A DNA stretch of 64,000 bases from Saccharothrix ecbatanensis (GCF_014205015.1 NZ_JACHMO010000001.1:3720001-3784000), one strand, 5' to 3'. Counted from the stretch's first letter, positions 54,981-64,000 are shown. The notes: a model not told the origin generated them from the sequence alone. Made by a program: numbers and translations.

Positions 54981-56003
54981 CTACCGGTTGACCGCTCGAT
55001 TCAGCCGGTGCAGGTAGGCGACGTCGATCGACGGGGCGACAGATGCGGACGCGGGTGCGGTGGCGAGGTTGACACCCACTGAGGCCAAGAGGTTCGTCAG
55101 CCACGCCCATTCCGGGAGTGCCGCGCCCGCGGTGGCGGTGGCGGTGGCGACCACCGCCGAGATCTGGCGCCGGGTTTTCGACAGCAGACCGCGTCCGGCT
55201 CCACGCCAGTCTTCCAGCGCCTCCTTCAGTTCGGGCCTGAGCCGGTCCACTGCGGCTTCACGATCGGGCGTTGTGAGGCGCAGTGAGGCGAGCAGCTTTT
55301 CGATGCTGTCGACCAGGCGTTGCCGTTCGTCGGCGTGCCTCAGCCGAAACTCGATGATCTGGGGCAACGGGATGTCGTCGCCGGGTACCGGCAGCATGTC
55401 GGCGAGGTCGAGCAGCACGCCGTGACCGCGTTCGCCGTAGACGGGAGTGGTGGCCAGTTCGTGGGCGCTGCGCCGGTCGGTGTAGGGGCGCAAGTCGGGT
55501 CGTATGGAGCCGATGTAGCGGGCCATGGTCGCCAGGACCAAGTGCTGTACGACGGGAGCGACTCTGAGCACGAACGCGTCCTGCCGGGCCAGGTTGCGCT
55601 CAAGGAGCCAGTCTCTGAGGCGGGGACCGACCTTGTCGGTCACCAGCCAGGAGTCGGTCCGTGACCGGGCAGCCGCATGGTGCGGAACGACCAGGTCATC
55701 GGCCGGCACCTGGTCGATGACCTGGGTGAGGTGATCCAGCATCGTGTATATCGACACTCCCGGCAGCGCCGGACTCGGCAGCTTGGATTCCCACGGGTCG
55801 CGGTAATCGTCATGACGCAGGAACGGCACCGGGGTGTAGAAGTGCGGCAACTGCTCGTCCGCGGTCTTCGGCCACCAACGCGACGACACGTCGTGGTCGT
55901 ACTCGGGAGGCACGATCGGGGCCAACTCATCACTGTAGAGCAACGCCTGCACCAACACGTGCCGCGGCGGCTCGATGAACGGGTAGTACAAGATCCCTGC
56001 CAT
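54981..56003 (-). CDS. DUF6236 family protein
   Basis: About 340 residues from ATG 56003; GTG 56009 is two codons upstream. The start M-A-G-I-L-Y-Y-P-F-I-E-P-P is the DUF6236 signature. Other features: H-F-Y-T-P-V-P-F-L, R-S-A-H-E-L-A, a helical segment (E-F-R-L-R-H-A-D-E-R-Q-R-L-V) and a hydrophobic end (A-T-A-T-A-G-A-A-L-P-E-W-A-W-L). Function unknown for the family. A TACACT -10 box (56013-56018) lies nine bases before the ATG, so the leader is very short or absent. Followed 9 bp later by the small interrupted gene. Confidence 0.8.
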   Translation of the reverse strand: MAGILYYPFIEPPRHVLVQALLYSDELAPIVPPEYDHDVSSRWWPKTADEQLPHFYTPVPFLRHDDYRDPWESKLPSPALPGVSIYTMLDHLTQVIDQVPADDLVVPHHAAARSRTDSWLVTDKVGPRLRDWLLERNLARQDAFVLRVAPVVQHLVLATMARYIGSIRPDLRPYTDRRSAHELATTPVYGERGHGVLLDLADMLPVPGDDIPLPQIIEFRLRHADERQRLVDSIEKLLASLRLTTPDREAAVDRLRPELKEALEDWRGAGRGLLSKTRRQISAVVATATATAGAALPEWAWLTNLLASVGVNLATAPASASVAPSIDVAYLHRLNRAVNR

Positions 56004-56009
56004 GGGCAC

Positions 56010-56579
56010 GCGAGTGTAGCCAACGCCACGCCGTCCTGCGCGGAGTTCCCGTACGTCCGCCTCCCTACCCGGGATGGATCACTCGGATGGGTCGTTGAAG
56101 AACTTCGCCGATGGGCCTTCGGCGGAACGTGTGGTTGTGGTGAAGCCCGCCGACCGGGTAACCGATGCGCCGTGCGATCGTGCAGGCTGGTTGGTTCACG
56201 GTGCTTGTCACGTGAGCCTCCAACGGCTGTTCAGCACTCGGCCTCACCGCCCGGCGGAGTTCACGGGGCACGAAGTCCGGTGCGGTGGGGGCACCGGGCG
56301 ACGACCCGGTGCCCCCACGAGTTGCGACTCCTGCAGCAGCTGTCCAATCGGCCGAGCCACGTCGAAGGTGCGACTGGCAGCGCCTCTACCTCGGCAAACT
56401 CCGCGAGGTTCGATTGATAGCTAAACCTACCCGGTTTGGATATGACCACCAGTACGCGGGCCATGGCCGCGCCGCTGCCCATGCCGATGCTCGACTCCCG
56501 GCATGCCGCCGGGCCGTCGGATCTGGTGTAGGACAGGTGGCGTTGGCGCGCAGGGTGGCGAACTGGGCGCGTAGGTCGC
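56010..56579. other. Stretch without a supported gene
   Basis: About 570 bp apart from the hairpin at 56285-56318. A minus-strand frame 56261-56470 starts with a plausible M-A-R-V-L-V-V-I but runs through the hairpin, so I do not call it. Confidence 0.35.
56285..56318 (-). terminator. Strong hairpin terminator
   Basis: Perfect 14-bp stem (gtgggggcaccggg and its complement) with a 6-nt loop. It probably ends the leftward transcript of the 82-residue gene (56580-56828), 260 bp downstream of its stop; it could work in either direction. Confidence 0.65.
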
Positions 56580-56828
56580 TCAGGTCGCGGTGCCGTCGAA
56601 TCGGAAGTCATCGTCGACAAGGTCGAGAAGTGCGAACGCTCGGCGCGGTATTGCAGTTTCGGTTTCCTCCGTCACCCTGGTCCAGTCGACGTCGACCGAC
56701 GTGATCGCCTCGATCAGCGCCGCTTCCGGGCGGCCGCCTGCCACTGCAAGGGAACGCACTGCGGCGTCCAAGTCGTGGCAGTCGAGCAGGATCGGCCCGT
56801 GCATGGTGGCTGTTCGACTCGGCGGCAT
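56580..56828 (-). CDS. Small acidic hypothetical protein
   Basis: 82 residues from ATG 56828, exactly 6 nt after a TAGGAT -10 box (56835-56840), so leaderless. Reads L-L-D-C-H-D-L-D-A-A-V-R-S-L, A-L-I-E-A-I-T-S-V-D-V-D-W-T and L-L-D-L-V-D-D-D-F-R-F. No family recognised. Confidence 0.6.
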   Translation of the reverse strand: MPPSRTATMHGPILLDCHDLDAAVRSLAVAGGRPEAALIEAITSVDVDWTRVTEETETAIPRRAFALLDLVDDDFRFDGTAT

Positions 56829-57096
56829 CCGACAATCCTAGAGCGGCCGTCTGCCCTGTCAGAGGTGTATATGGGCGGTAGGTGCCCGCGCTGGAGTTGG
56901 GGTCGAGGGGATGCGAGGCGCTGCTCGAACGCTGCGCTCAGTCCGTGTCGACCACCGTTGACCGCACCTGCTGAGCCGCCTCCACAGCCTCCGGACGCGA
57001 GTGCCCGTCTCGGGAGACTGCTGATGGTCGGGCGGGTTGTCGGTGGTGGTCGGTAGATTCCGACGTCTTCAACAGTGCGTTCGAGGTGGGTGGGTC

Positions 57097-58452
57097 ATGG
57101 ACTTCTCGGTGCTGCCGCGTGGGCAGATCGAATGGATGGCGCTGATCGACGCCCTCGGCAAGACCGACGACCGGGTCGAGCGGCACTTCCTGGAGCTGAA
57201 GTCCGATGTCGATCTCACCGGGACGGCGGGCCGGGCGAAGGTGGTCAAGTTCATCCTCGGAGCGGCCAACCGGGACCCGGACACCGCGGCCCGCTACTTC
57301 CAGGGGCACGCCCTGATGGTCCTCGGGGTCGCTTCCGGCGCGGTCACCGGCATCGCGCCGTTCGAGGCCATGGAACTGGCCCGGTTCGTCGCCCGCTACA
57401 CCGGCACGCCCGGCCCCCGGTGGGACTTCGAGCGCATCCCCGCAGGCGAGGGCAGGGACGTAATCGTCATCGTCGTCGATCCGCCGACCGGCAGTCTATG
57501 GACGTGCCTGAGCGACGGGCCCGAGAAACTCACCGACGGGGCCATCTTCGTCCGGGCCGACGGGGAGACCCGACTGGCCAAGGGCGCGGAGATCCGCGCG
57601 ATGGTCGACCGGAGCCGACAGCACACCGTCACCGCCGAGCTGGACGTGGCCGTCGTCGGTCGCGCGGTGCGGCACCCGCACGGCTACGACGAGGTGCTGG
57701 AGCACTACCTCCAGGCGCATCGCGAGCGGCTCGGTGAAGCATCGGCCCGCGTCAGGATCCGTGCCGGTGCCATCGGCCGGGTCGCCTGGCCCACCGCGTT
57801 CGCGTTCGCCGACCGCCGCGATCCGGAGCAGTTCCTGGCGGAGGTCGAGTCCTGGGAACAGGAGGTACGGCAAGCCTGGCCAGCCGTTCTGGACCACCTC
57901 GCGGGCTACGCCGGACACGGCACTGTGCTGCGCATCCACAACAGCAGTGACGCGTTCCTGGAGAACGTGCAGGTGCAGATCCACATCGAGGGCGAGGTCA
58001 CCGCCGTCGACCCGGTCGAGCCCGATCAGGTCGACCTGGCCTCACCGCTGCCGGCCCTTCCCGTCCGGTGGGGCGCCACCACGCTGCTGCCCCCGTCGGC
58101 AATGTTCCCCAGCCTCCTGGGCGGCGACGTGATCCGACCAGCCGCCACAAGGACCGGGGTGCTGTACCGCAACGACGGGTCGACGACGCTCACCGTGACG
58201 CTGGAGGCACTGCGCCCCCGAAGCGTGCACGACACCGACCCCGACGAGTTCGCCCTGGTCGTCCACGCGCCCGACATCACCGAACTGCGCGGCGCCTGGC
58301 GGATCACCGCACGAGGACACCACCGCGTCTACGAAGGCGAACTCACCGTTCCCGTCGCGCAGTTGAACGACGTGGGAGAGGCGATCCGCGCCGTGCTCAT
58401 CCCCGAGGAGGACACCGACGACGACTCGGACATCGAGGAAGACGAGGACTGA
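57097..58452 (+). CDS. AlbA_2 / Schlafen-like domain protein with acidic tail
   Basis: 451 residues; ATG 57097 after GAGGTGGGTGG. The N-terminal 150 residues show the AlbA_2 pattern: H-F-L-E-L-K-S-D near 31-38 (conserved Glu and Lys), V-V-K-F-I-L-G-A-A-N-R, then A-L-M-V-L-G-V-A-S-G-A-V-T-G and V-I-V-I-V-V-D-P-P. The middle and C-terminal parts (about 190-430) are beta-rich with an ordered F-V-R-A-D-G-E-T-R; the end is a strongly acidic tail (D-T-D-D-D-S-D-I-E-E-D-E-D). Family knowledge: AlbA_2/SLFN proteins bind or cut nucleic acids and recur in antiphage loci. Defence role inferred from the island around it. Confidence 0.8.
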   Translation: MDFSVLPRGQIEWMALIDALGKTDDRVERHFLELKSDVDLTGTAGRAKVVKFILGAANRDPDTAARYFQGHALMVLGVASGAVTGIAPFEAMELARFVARYTGTPGPRWDFERIPAGEGRDVIVIVVDPPTGSLWTCLSDGPEKLTDGAIFVRADGETRLAKGAEIRAMVDRSRQHTVTAELDVAVVGRAVRHPHGYDEVLEHYLQAHRERLGEASARVRIRAGAIGRVAWPTAFAFADRRDPEQFLAEVESWEQEVRQAWPAVLDHLAGYAGHGTVLRIHNSSDAFLENVQVQIHIEGEVTAVDPVEPDQVDLASPLPALPVRWGATTLLPPSAMFPSLLGGDVIRPAATRTGVLYRNDGSTTLTVTLEALRPRSVHDTDPDEFALVVHAPDITELRGAWRITARGHHRVYEGELTVPVAQLNDVGEAIRAVLIPEEDTDDDSDIEEDED

Positions 58453-58790
58453 ATTCGGCGCCGATGCTGCTTCGACGCCGGTTGGTCCCGCCCACTGTCG
58501 TCGCGAGGTCGGCTCAGGTTGGCACGCTCATGGTGCTGTTGGCCGCCGGGATCTTCGGGCGTGCCGCGCGTGGATCCGATCGGTGTCCCTCGGCACGGCG
58601 ATCCACGAGTACCTCCCGATAACCGTTGGGGGACCAGCCTGCCAACCAGCCCATCGGAACGGTTCCCGGGTCAACGACCCGAGATCGCGGCACTAGCCCA
58701 TCCGGGCGTATCTCCGAAATCCTTCGTCATCGCGGCGTGGATGCCTCGTCACCTCGGCATCCAACTCCCGTTCCGAGTCAAGGACCGCGC
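58453..58790. other. Region upstream of the recombinase gene
   Basis: 338 bp, no gene. An attachment site could lie here, since many large serine recombinases act next to their own gene; I see no convincing core repeat. Confidence 0.35.
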
Positions 58791-60674
58791 ATGATGGTGT
58801 CCGCCCTGCCGCTCCCGACCACCCTCGCCGAGTGGATCGCCGCCACCATCCCGCCGGGCATCCCGGCCATGGACGCCGCGCCGGTCGGAAGTCTGCGATT
58901 CCTGTTCTACGGCCGCGCTTCCACCCATGAGCACCAGGACCCCCGCACCTCACGGGCATGGCAACTGGATGTCTCCCGCAGACTCACCGATGGGCACGGC
59001 CTGATCACGGGCGAGTACTTCGAGGTCGGTTGCTCTCGTCAAGTGCCCTGGCACTTGCGGCCTCGGGCTGCGGCAATGCTGCGCTACATCGCCGCCAACG
59101 CGGACCTGGTCGATGCGGTCGTGGTCGGCGAGTACGAGCGCGCCTTCCTCGACGGCGCCCAAGTGCGAGAACTGAGGGCGGTGCTGGAGCAGTACGGGGT
59201 GCAACTGTGGCTGCCCGAGGCCGAGGGACCGGTGGACTTCGCCAACCCCGCCCATGAGGCGTTGCTGTCGCTGCTCTCGGCACGCTCACAGACAGAGGTG
59301 CTGCGCTCCCGCCACCGGGTCGTCACTGCCATGCGCATGCAGACCGTCGAGCAGGGACGCTATCTCGGCGGCAGACCGCCCTACGGCTACCGCCTCGTCG
59401 ACGCCGGACCGCACCCGAACCGGGCACTGGCGCGGCGCGGGGTACGGCAGCAGCGGCTCGTGCCGAACCCGGCCACAGCACCCGTCGTGAAGCTGATCTT
59501 CTCCTTGCGTCTGGCCGGGCACAGCGCCGCGCATATCGCCCGCCACCTCAACGAGCAGGCCGTGCCCAGCCCGTCGGGGGTGGACGCGGAACGCGAAAGG
59601 GCCCAAGTCGATCACGCCAGCTGGTCGCTTCGCACGGTGGTGGAGATCCTGGGCAATCCCCGCTACACCGGCCACCAGGTATGGAACCGCACCAGCGCCG
59701 ACCGCACCACCCGCTCCCCCACCGGCCGACGGACCAGCATCCGCAACCAGCAACACGACTGGGCCATCTCGACCCGCATCGCCCACACACCGCTCGTAAC
59801 CGGACAGGACTTCGTCACCGCCCAGACCATCCAGGCCACCAGACAAAGCTCCAGCCAGGCCGACGCCGATGACGGCGAGACCGTCTATCTGCTGGCGGGC
59901 CGACTCCAGTGCGGGTTGTGCGGGCGAAAGATGGACTCCCACCGCTCCCACGGACGCGCCGCCTATCGCTGCCGCCACGGCCACACCACCGCCCGGACCC
60001 GACCAGCGGGCGCACCGGGCAACCTCTATCTCCGCGAGGACCACCTACTCCCCCGCATCGCCGCACACCTCGCCACCGCGGGCATCGCCGACAACCCCGA
60101 CCCCGAACAGACCGCACGACTAATCGACGAACTCGGACTCGCCTTCCGCTGCGACGCCGGCAGCGTCACACTCCTCGACCGCAGCACCACCACACAAGCA
60201 CGCGCACCACGCAGACGCCCCACACCGCAGCCTGTCCACGGCATGCCCGGGAACGAAGACTGTGGACGGACAGGGGGACAGCTCCTGCTGGCCTTGAGCT
60301 ACACGACCACCTCGGAGGCGGACCAGCCCGACACACCCGCGAGCCAGGTCGACGCACCGGCTCGCGGAACCCGCCCCGCACGGCGGCCTCTCCGCTCGAA
60401 ACGTCCCGCAGTGCCACAGCGGCGGTACCAGCGCCCCCGGCTTCACGTCGTGTTCGGTGCCACCCGGCCGCGGGACGCCTTCCGGGTCGGGCGAGCCGAG
60501 CACCCACCGCCGAGCGAACTCGGCCACGACCCCGGTCGACAGGGCTGGGCACGAAGTACCGGACGCCGCCCACTGCTCCTGCCCTCACGCCGACAGGCGC
60601 CCCACCAGCAACGCCCATCAGGTAGGCTTGGAACGACGTCGGGAAACACAATGCCCCACGAAGCTTCCAGATGA
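58791..60674 (+). CDS. Large serine recombinase (integrase/resolvase type), intact copy
   Basis: 627 residues, ATG 58791. A leader (T-L-A-E-W-I-A-A-T-I-P-P-G-I-P-A-M-D) shared with the broken copy at 48376 precedes the resolvase domain with R-F-L-F-Y-G-R-A-S-T (catalytic Ser), S-R-A-W-Q-L-D and R-S-R-H-R-V. Then the recombinase domain (Y-L-G-G-R-P-P-Y-G-Y-R-L-V-D-A-G; H-I-A-R-H-L-N; L-G-N-P-R-Y-T-G-H-Q-V-W) and a zinc ribbon (L-Q-C-G-L-C-G-R-K; Y-R-C-R-H-G-H). The last 150 residues are Pro/Arg-rich without a domain. Family knowledge: site-specific integration or excision of mobile elements. Confidence 0.92.
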   Translation: MMVSALPLPTTLAEWIAATIPPGIPAMDAAPVGSLRFLFYGRASTHEHQDPRTSRAWQLDVSRRLTDGHGLITGEYFEVGCSRQVPWHLRPRAAAMLRYIAANADLVDAVVVGEYERAFLDGAQVRELRAVLEQYGVQLWLPEAEGPVDFANPAHEALLSLLSARSQTEVLRSRHRVVTAMRMQTVEQGRYLGGRPPYGYRLVDAGPHPNRALARRGVRQQRLVPNPATAPVVKLIFSLRLAGHSAAHIARHLNEQAVPSPSGVDAERERAQVDHASWSLRTVVEILGNPRYTGHQVWNRTSADRTTRSPTGRRTSIRNQQHDWAISTRIAHTPLVTGQDFVTAQTIQATRQSSSQADADDGETVYLLAGRLQCGLCGRKMDSHRSHGRAAYRCRHGHTTARTRPAGAPGNLYLREDHLLPRIAAHLATAGIADNPDPEQTARLIDELGLAFRCDAGSVTLLDRSTTTQARAPRRRPTPQPVHGMPGNEDCGRTGGQLLLALSYTTTSEADQPDTPASQVDAPARGTRPARRPLRSKRPAVPQRRYQRPRLHVVFGATRPRDAFRVGRAEHPPPSELGHDPGRQGWARSTGRRPLLLPSRRQAPHQQRPSGRLGTTSGNTMPHEASR

Positions 60675-61254
60675 CCTGGAATTACCTCGCGGGGCGAATT
60701 ATGTGTCCGAAGATGATCTTGTGTGCTCCCCGTCCGCCGTGGGGACGTGTCACACGAAGAACGTAGCACAGACGAACTTCCGATGTCACACCGTCCACAG
60801 TGGGCTGGGCCTGACATAGTGGTGTTACTGGCCACCGCCTTCTTGGTGCGATGGACTTCTGCTGCAACGCCGCGCCGGACGAAATGCCGTTCGGTCAACG
60901 TAATCGTTGCCCGCCCGGTAATCGGGGGGTCAGCGCTTCGTCCAGTTCCGAGATGGCCGCCGGTCCGCCACGTGGTTCACGACACGGTGGTACGTGCCGG
61001 TGAAGTCCATGTCGTGAAACATGTTCACCGGTACGATCACAGCTACGTGAAGCGCCGACTACCTGACCCCTCACTTCATCGTCCTGTCCGCCCGGCGTCG
61101 ACCTGCTGCACACGGGCACGTCCCCACGATCGCGGACCGGTGTCTGCGCGCGGCTGCGACTGCTGGCTTGCTCGGACACCGATACGCTCGGCCGCGGTTG
61201 CAGGGACCGCGGAGCCCGTGACCTGATCGAAGTCGCATCGCTCGGACCGCGCTC
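60675..61254. other. Stretch without a supported gene
   Basis: About 580 bp of short, out-of-frame openings. Possibly the flank of an integrated element; no repeat or RNA gene is visible to me. Confidence 0.4.
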
Positions 61255-61690
61255 TCGCCGGTGTGCAGTCCCCTTGATGATTCGAACACTTCTGGGGTCG
61301 GATCGCCGTTGCTGTCCAGCGCCGTCATGATCGCGGCGACCAGCTTCCCGCCCATCCGAGGCGCGTGGGCCGGTGGCGATCGCGCTGAGCTTGCGGCGGC
61401 CGGCCTTGGCGATGCCGGTCGGGCCGCCGCAGCGGGACAGGATCTCCAGCACCGCCGGTGGGCGATCTTCGACCCGATGGCGCGTTCGAGTGCGGGATGG
61501 ACGCCGTTGAGCAGACTGCGGATGCGGTTGCCGATCCGGGTGGCCTCGCCGGCCAGGTCGTCGTCGAACCCGACCAGGACGTCCAGCTCGGCCAGGGCCT
61601 CGTCGCCGACGTCGACCGGGCGAGCCTGTCCGTTCCCTCGACGATCGTCGCGAAGGCCTCGTGGTCGAAGCCGTCTGAACAGGTATACAG
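61255..61690 (-). pseudogene. IS110-family transposase remnant with frameshifts
   Basis: Read on the minus strand in three successive frames: D-V-L-V-G-F-D-D-D-L-A-G-E-A-T-R, R-I-R-S-L-L-N-G-V-H-P-A-L-E-R-A-I-G; then L-S-R-C-G-G-P-T-G-I-A-K-A-G-R-R-K-L; then K-L-V-A-A-I-M-T-A-L-D. This is the middle of IS110 (DEDD) transposases. The N-terminal catalytic block and C-terminal Ser region are not recognisable. Confidence 0.7.
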
Positions 61691-61767
61691 GCTGCGGAAA
61701 CGATCCGAACGGTTCGCCACAATGACGACCACGGTCTTACCACCGCAGGCGAAATCAGGGCTGGGCG

Positions 61768-62125
61768 GGTCCACTTCCTACTCGCTGAAGGACCTGTGGT
61801 CCAAACCCAGTCGACCATGTCAGGGGCGATCAGCGCGTCGGTGCCGGGCACAGCGTGGTCATGTACTGGTGTCGTGCCACGGAACCGCAGTCGCCCCGCC
61901 TGTTGCCGGCGTTTACCGGGTCAGCGACATGGCCTGGCTCGCCCCGTCCAGCGGATGGGGGCCCCGGTCGAGCGGGACACCAACAACGGTGGCACCGGCG
62001 ACGGTGACTGTTCCACGACCTACACCAAGGGACTCGGCCCGCACGCCGACGCTGCGGTGCAGGTCTACCTCGGACGCGGTTGCCGGCGGTTCAAGACCTG
62101 GATCGGTGTAGGCCAGGTCTTGGCC
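61768..62125 (+). pseudogene. 3' remnant of a second GH27 alpha-galactosidase with NPCBM domain
   Basis: The plus strand reads S-Y-S-L-K-D-L-W-S-K, then in the next frame S-G-A-I-S-A-S-V-P-G (compare Y-S-L-T-D-L-W-T-G and N-T-I-S-A-S-V-P in the intact enzyme), and further S-N-G-W/W-G-P-like with V-E-R-D-T-N-N-G-G, T-T-Y-T-K-G-L-G-P-H-A-D-A-A-V-Q-V-Y-L-G, the NPCBM galactose-binding module. Several frameshifts; no catalytic part remains. It converges tail-to-tail on the intact gene. Confidence 0.65.
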
Positions 62126-62161
62126 TACACCGATGTTCCGCATCCGACCGGGGCGCCAGGG

Positions 62162-63814
62162 TTACACTTGGGCCCACTTCTGGTTGCTCTGGCCGTTACA
62201 GGTCCACAGGACCAACTTGGTGAGGTTGGCGGTACCCGCCTTCTCGGCGTCGAGGCAGAGCTTGGAGCCGACGTTGCGGATCGTGCCGTCGGACTCGAAC
62301 GTCCACCGCTGGTTGTCCTGCCCGTTGCACGGCCACGTGATGACACGGGTGCCGTTGGTGGTGCCCCGGTTCTCGGCGTCCACACACATGTTCCCGAACA
62401 CCCGGATCTCACCACCGGCCCAGGCGGTCCACAGCTGGTTGGCGGCGGTGTGGCAGTCCCACAGCAGGGTGGCCGCTCCGGCAGCGGTGGAGGCGCCCTC
62501 CACGTCCACGCACCGGCCCGAGCCCTCGCCGCGCAGGCGCGAGGTCGTGGAGGCGATCGGCTCGCCGTCGCTGACCCGGAACGCGGCGACGCCGTGCGCG
62601 GGCACGCTCGCCGAGATGGTGTTGGAGGTGCTCGAAGTGCCGCCGGTCCACAGGTCGGTCAGGGAGTACGGTCCCCCGGACAGACCGATTTGCGCCGCGG
62701 TGGTGGAGATGGTGGCCGTGCTGTCACCGCGGTTGAACAGGCCGACCGCCACCGAGCCGTCGGACAGCGGCTTGGCGAAGACCTCGGTGTTGCCGTTGTC
62801 GCGCACGCGCCGTCCGCCCGCGCCGAGGCTGTCCTGGTTGACCGCGATCAGGCGCGGGTTGCGCAGGACCGCGCTGATGTCGTCCGACATGGTGCGGATG
62901 TCGTTGCCCGCGATGAGCGGCGCGGCCATGAGGGCCCACAGCGCGAAGTGCGACTGCGACTCGGTGAGGGTGAGCCGCGGCCGGCCGACGACGAGCATGT
63001 CGGGGTCGTTCCAGTGTCCCGGGCCGGCCTGTGCGGCGAGGGGGGCGTTGACGTCGACGACGTTGCCCACCCCCATGGGGTAGCTGTTGGTGTTGTCGTT
63101 CTGCCAGATGTCGAGCAGGTCCTCGGTGGTGCGCCACAGGTCGGCGATCTCGCCCCAGTTGTACTTGTCGCCGGTGACGGCGTGGAAACTGTTGGGGTTG
63201 ATGCTGTAGACGATCGGGCGCTTGGTGTCGCGCAGGGCGTCGCGCATCGTGGTGAACCGGGCGATCTGCTCGTCGCGGGTGCCCCAGCTGCTGCACCAGT
63301 CGTACTTGAGGTAGTCGACCCCCCAAGAGGCGAACGTGCGGGCATCCTCGACCTCGTGCCCACCGCTGCCGGTGTCACCGGGGTAGGCGTCTGTCCGCTG
63401 CGCGCAAGTGCTGTCGGTCGGCGACATGTAGATGCCGAACTTCAAGCCCCGGTCGTGGATGTAGTCGCCCAGTGCCTTCATGCCGCTGGGGAACCGGTCG
63501 GGGTTGCCGCGCAGGTTGCCGTCGCCGTCGCGGTTCGGGTCGAACCAGCAGTCGTCGACCACGACGTACTGGTAGCCCGCGTCGCGCATCCCGGAGTCCA
63601 CCATGGCATCGGCGGCCTCGCGGATCTTGTCCTCGTCGATGTCACAGCCGAAGGAGTTCCACGAGTTCCACCCCATCGGGGGCGTGAGCGCGGGACTGTC
63701 AGGAGCCGCGACGGCTTCGTCCGGGGTGTAGGGCGCAGCGGTCACCACCGCGGCGAGCGCGACGGCGGCGGCGACCAGGTGCAAGGGTCGCTTCCACGAT
63801 CGAGTGGGCGTCAT
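62162..63814 (-). CDS. Secreted GH27 alpha-galactosidase with C-terminal CBM13 (ricin B-type) domain
   Basis: 550 residues; ATG 63814 after AAGGAGAGG. A signal peptide (H-L-V-A-A-A-V-A-L-A-A-V-V-T-A) is followed by the GH27 barrel (P-P-M-G-W-N-S-W-N-S-F-G-C; V-V-D-D-C-W-F; nucleophile Asp in Y-L-K-Y-D-W-C; G-H-W-N-D-P-D-M-L; acid/base region W-R-T-T-E-D-L). A beta-domain ends Y-S-L-T-D-L-W-T-G. The last 130 residues are a CBM13 with repeated C-V-D-V, C-V-D-A, C-L-D-A and Q-x-W motifs. Predicted: extracellular release of galactose from galactomannan or raffinose-type substrates. Confidence 0.95.
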   Translation of the reverse strand: MTPTRSWKRPLHLVAAAVALAAVVTAAPYTPDEAVAAPDSPALTPPMGWNSWNSFGCDIDEDKIREAADAMVDSGMRDAGYQYVVVDDCWFDPNRDGDGNLRGNPDRFPSGMKALGDYIHDRGLKFGIYMSPTDSTCAQRTDAYPGDTGSGGHEVEDARTFASWGVDYLKYDWCSSWGTRDEQIARFTTMRDALRDTKRPIVYSINPNSFHAVTGDKYNWGEIADLWRTTEDLLDIWQNDNTNSYPMGVGNVVDVNAPLAAQAGPGHWNDPDMLVVGRPRLTLTESQSHFALWALMAAPLIAGNDIRTMSDDISAVLRNPRLIAVNQDSLGAGGRRVRDNGNTEVFAKPLSDGSVAVGLFNRGDSTATISTTAAQIGLSGGPYSLTDLWTGGTSSTSNTISASVPAHGVAAFRVSDGEPIASTTSRLRGEGSGRCVDVEGASTAAGAATLLWDCHTAANQLWTAWAGGEIRVFGNMCVDAENRGTTNGTRVITWPCNGQDNQRWTFESDGTIRNVGSKLCLDAEKAGTANLTKLVLWTCNGQSNQKWAQV

Positions 63815-63948
63815 TGCCTCTCCTTGGTTTCGTTTCCTGCTGGGGACAGAAGGTTTGCGGTTGTCGGAGTTCCTCCGAGGACGGCCGGCCGGCGTTGTAG
63901 GTGGTCAGCGTCGGAACCCGGTTGATCTCCATGCACGCAGGGGCCGGC

Positions 63949-64000
63949 CTACCGGGCGATGTCCCCGGTGGCGGTGGAGGTCGTGCGCTTGACGGTGACG
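63949..64000 (-). CDS. C-terminal end of an upstream gene (truncated by the window)
   Basis: The minus-strand frame enters from the window edge and reads V-T-V-K-R-T-T-S-T-A-T-G-D-I-A-R, then TAG at 63949-63951. Position upstream of the alpha-galactosidase on the same strand would suit a LacI-type regulator or sugar transporter gene, but 16 residues cannot decide. Confidence 0.35.
   Translation of the reverse strand, partial: VTVKRTTSTATGDIAR

Overview
The window is high-GC, with codons ending mostly in G or C, GTG starts, TANNNT -10 boxes and few recognisable -35 boxes. Gene types (nar operon debris, DUF1876, secreted DNRLRE/RHS protein, STAND ATPases, a single-module NRPS, actinobacterial IS debris) suggest a filamentous actinomycete, probably of the Pseudonocardiaceae type (Saccharothrix/Lentzea-like). 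That placement is inference. The stretch looks like an accessory chromosome region: real genes lie between decayed transposases, truncated genes and recombinase fragments. I saw no tRNA, rRNA or CRISPR array.

Layout. 0-2 kb: 3' end of a secreted SGNH hydrolase and a small secreted protein. 2.5-7.2 kb: a TIR-STAND-WD40 protein overlapping by 4 bp a PhnD-like solute-binding lipoprotein. 7.3-9.7 kb: IS3 and IS30 wreckage. 9.7-12.7 kb: a secreted subtilisin and an HTH protein. 12.7-18.6 kb: decay zone holding fragments of an SDR, an IS701-like transposase, narJ, a sugar-binding protein fused to a GH35 stub and a glycosyltransferase, with narI, a DUF1876 gene and a DinB-type gene intact. 18.6-20.1 kb: a PadR regulator, its membrane partner and a divergent membrane gene sharing an operator-like palindrome. 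20.2-21.4 kb: an intact 1.2-kb IS that cuts a GT2 gene. 21.6-23.3 kb: a nucleoside hydrolase operon. 23.7-32.4 kb: a 2,719-residue secreted DNRLRE/RHS protein and a lipoprotein that may be its immunity partner.

33.7-44.1 kb: a six-gene minus-strand operon. Five genes overlap or nearly touch: FAD N-hydroxylase, diaminobutyrate aminotransferase, MetA-like acyltransferase, aspartate kinase, MFS exporter and a C-A-T-TE NRPS. Read together they suggest a route from aspartate to 2,4-diaminobutyrate, N4-hydroxylation, N-acylation and assembly by one NRPS module, that is, a hydroxamate metabolite or siderophore. A 19-bp palindrome lies upstream.

44.5-64 kb: a membrane protein, a LuxR-type ATPase regulator, then an island (about 47.7-61.7 kb) with serine-recombinase copies (one intact, one broken), a STAND ATPase with ten 32-residue repeats, a DUF6236 protein, an AlbA_2/Schlafen-like protein, small membrane proteins and IS110/IS remnants. 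The right end has a GH27 alpha-galactosidase gene converging on the decayed tail of a second GH27 gene.

Strongest candidates for undescribed biology: the diaminobutyrate N-hydroxylase/NRPS operon, the TIR-STAND plus PhnD-lipoprotein pair, the cysteine-rich tail of the RHS protein with its lipoprotein, and the recombinase-bounded island carrying STAND and AlbA_2 genes.
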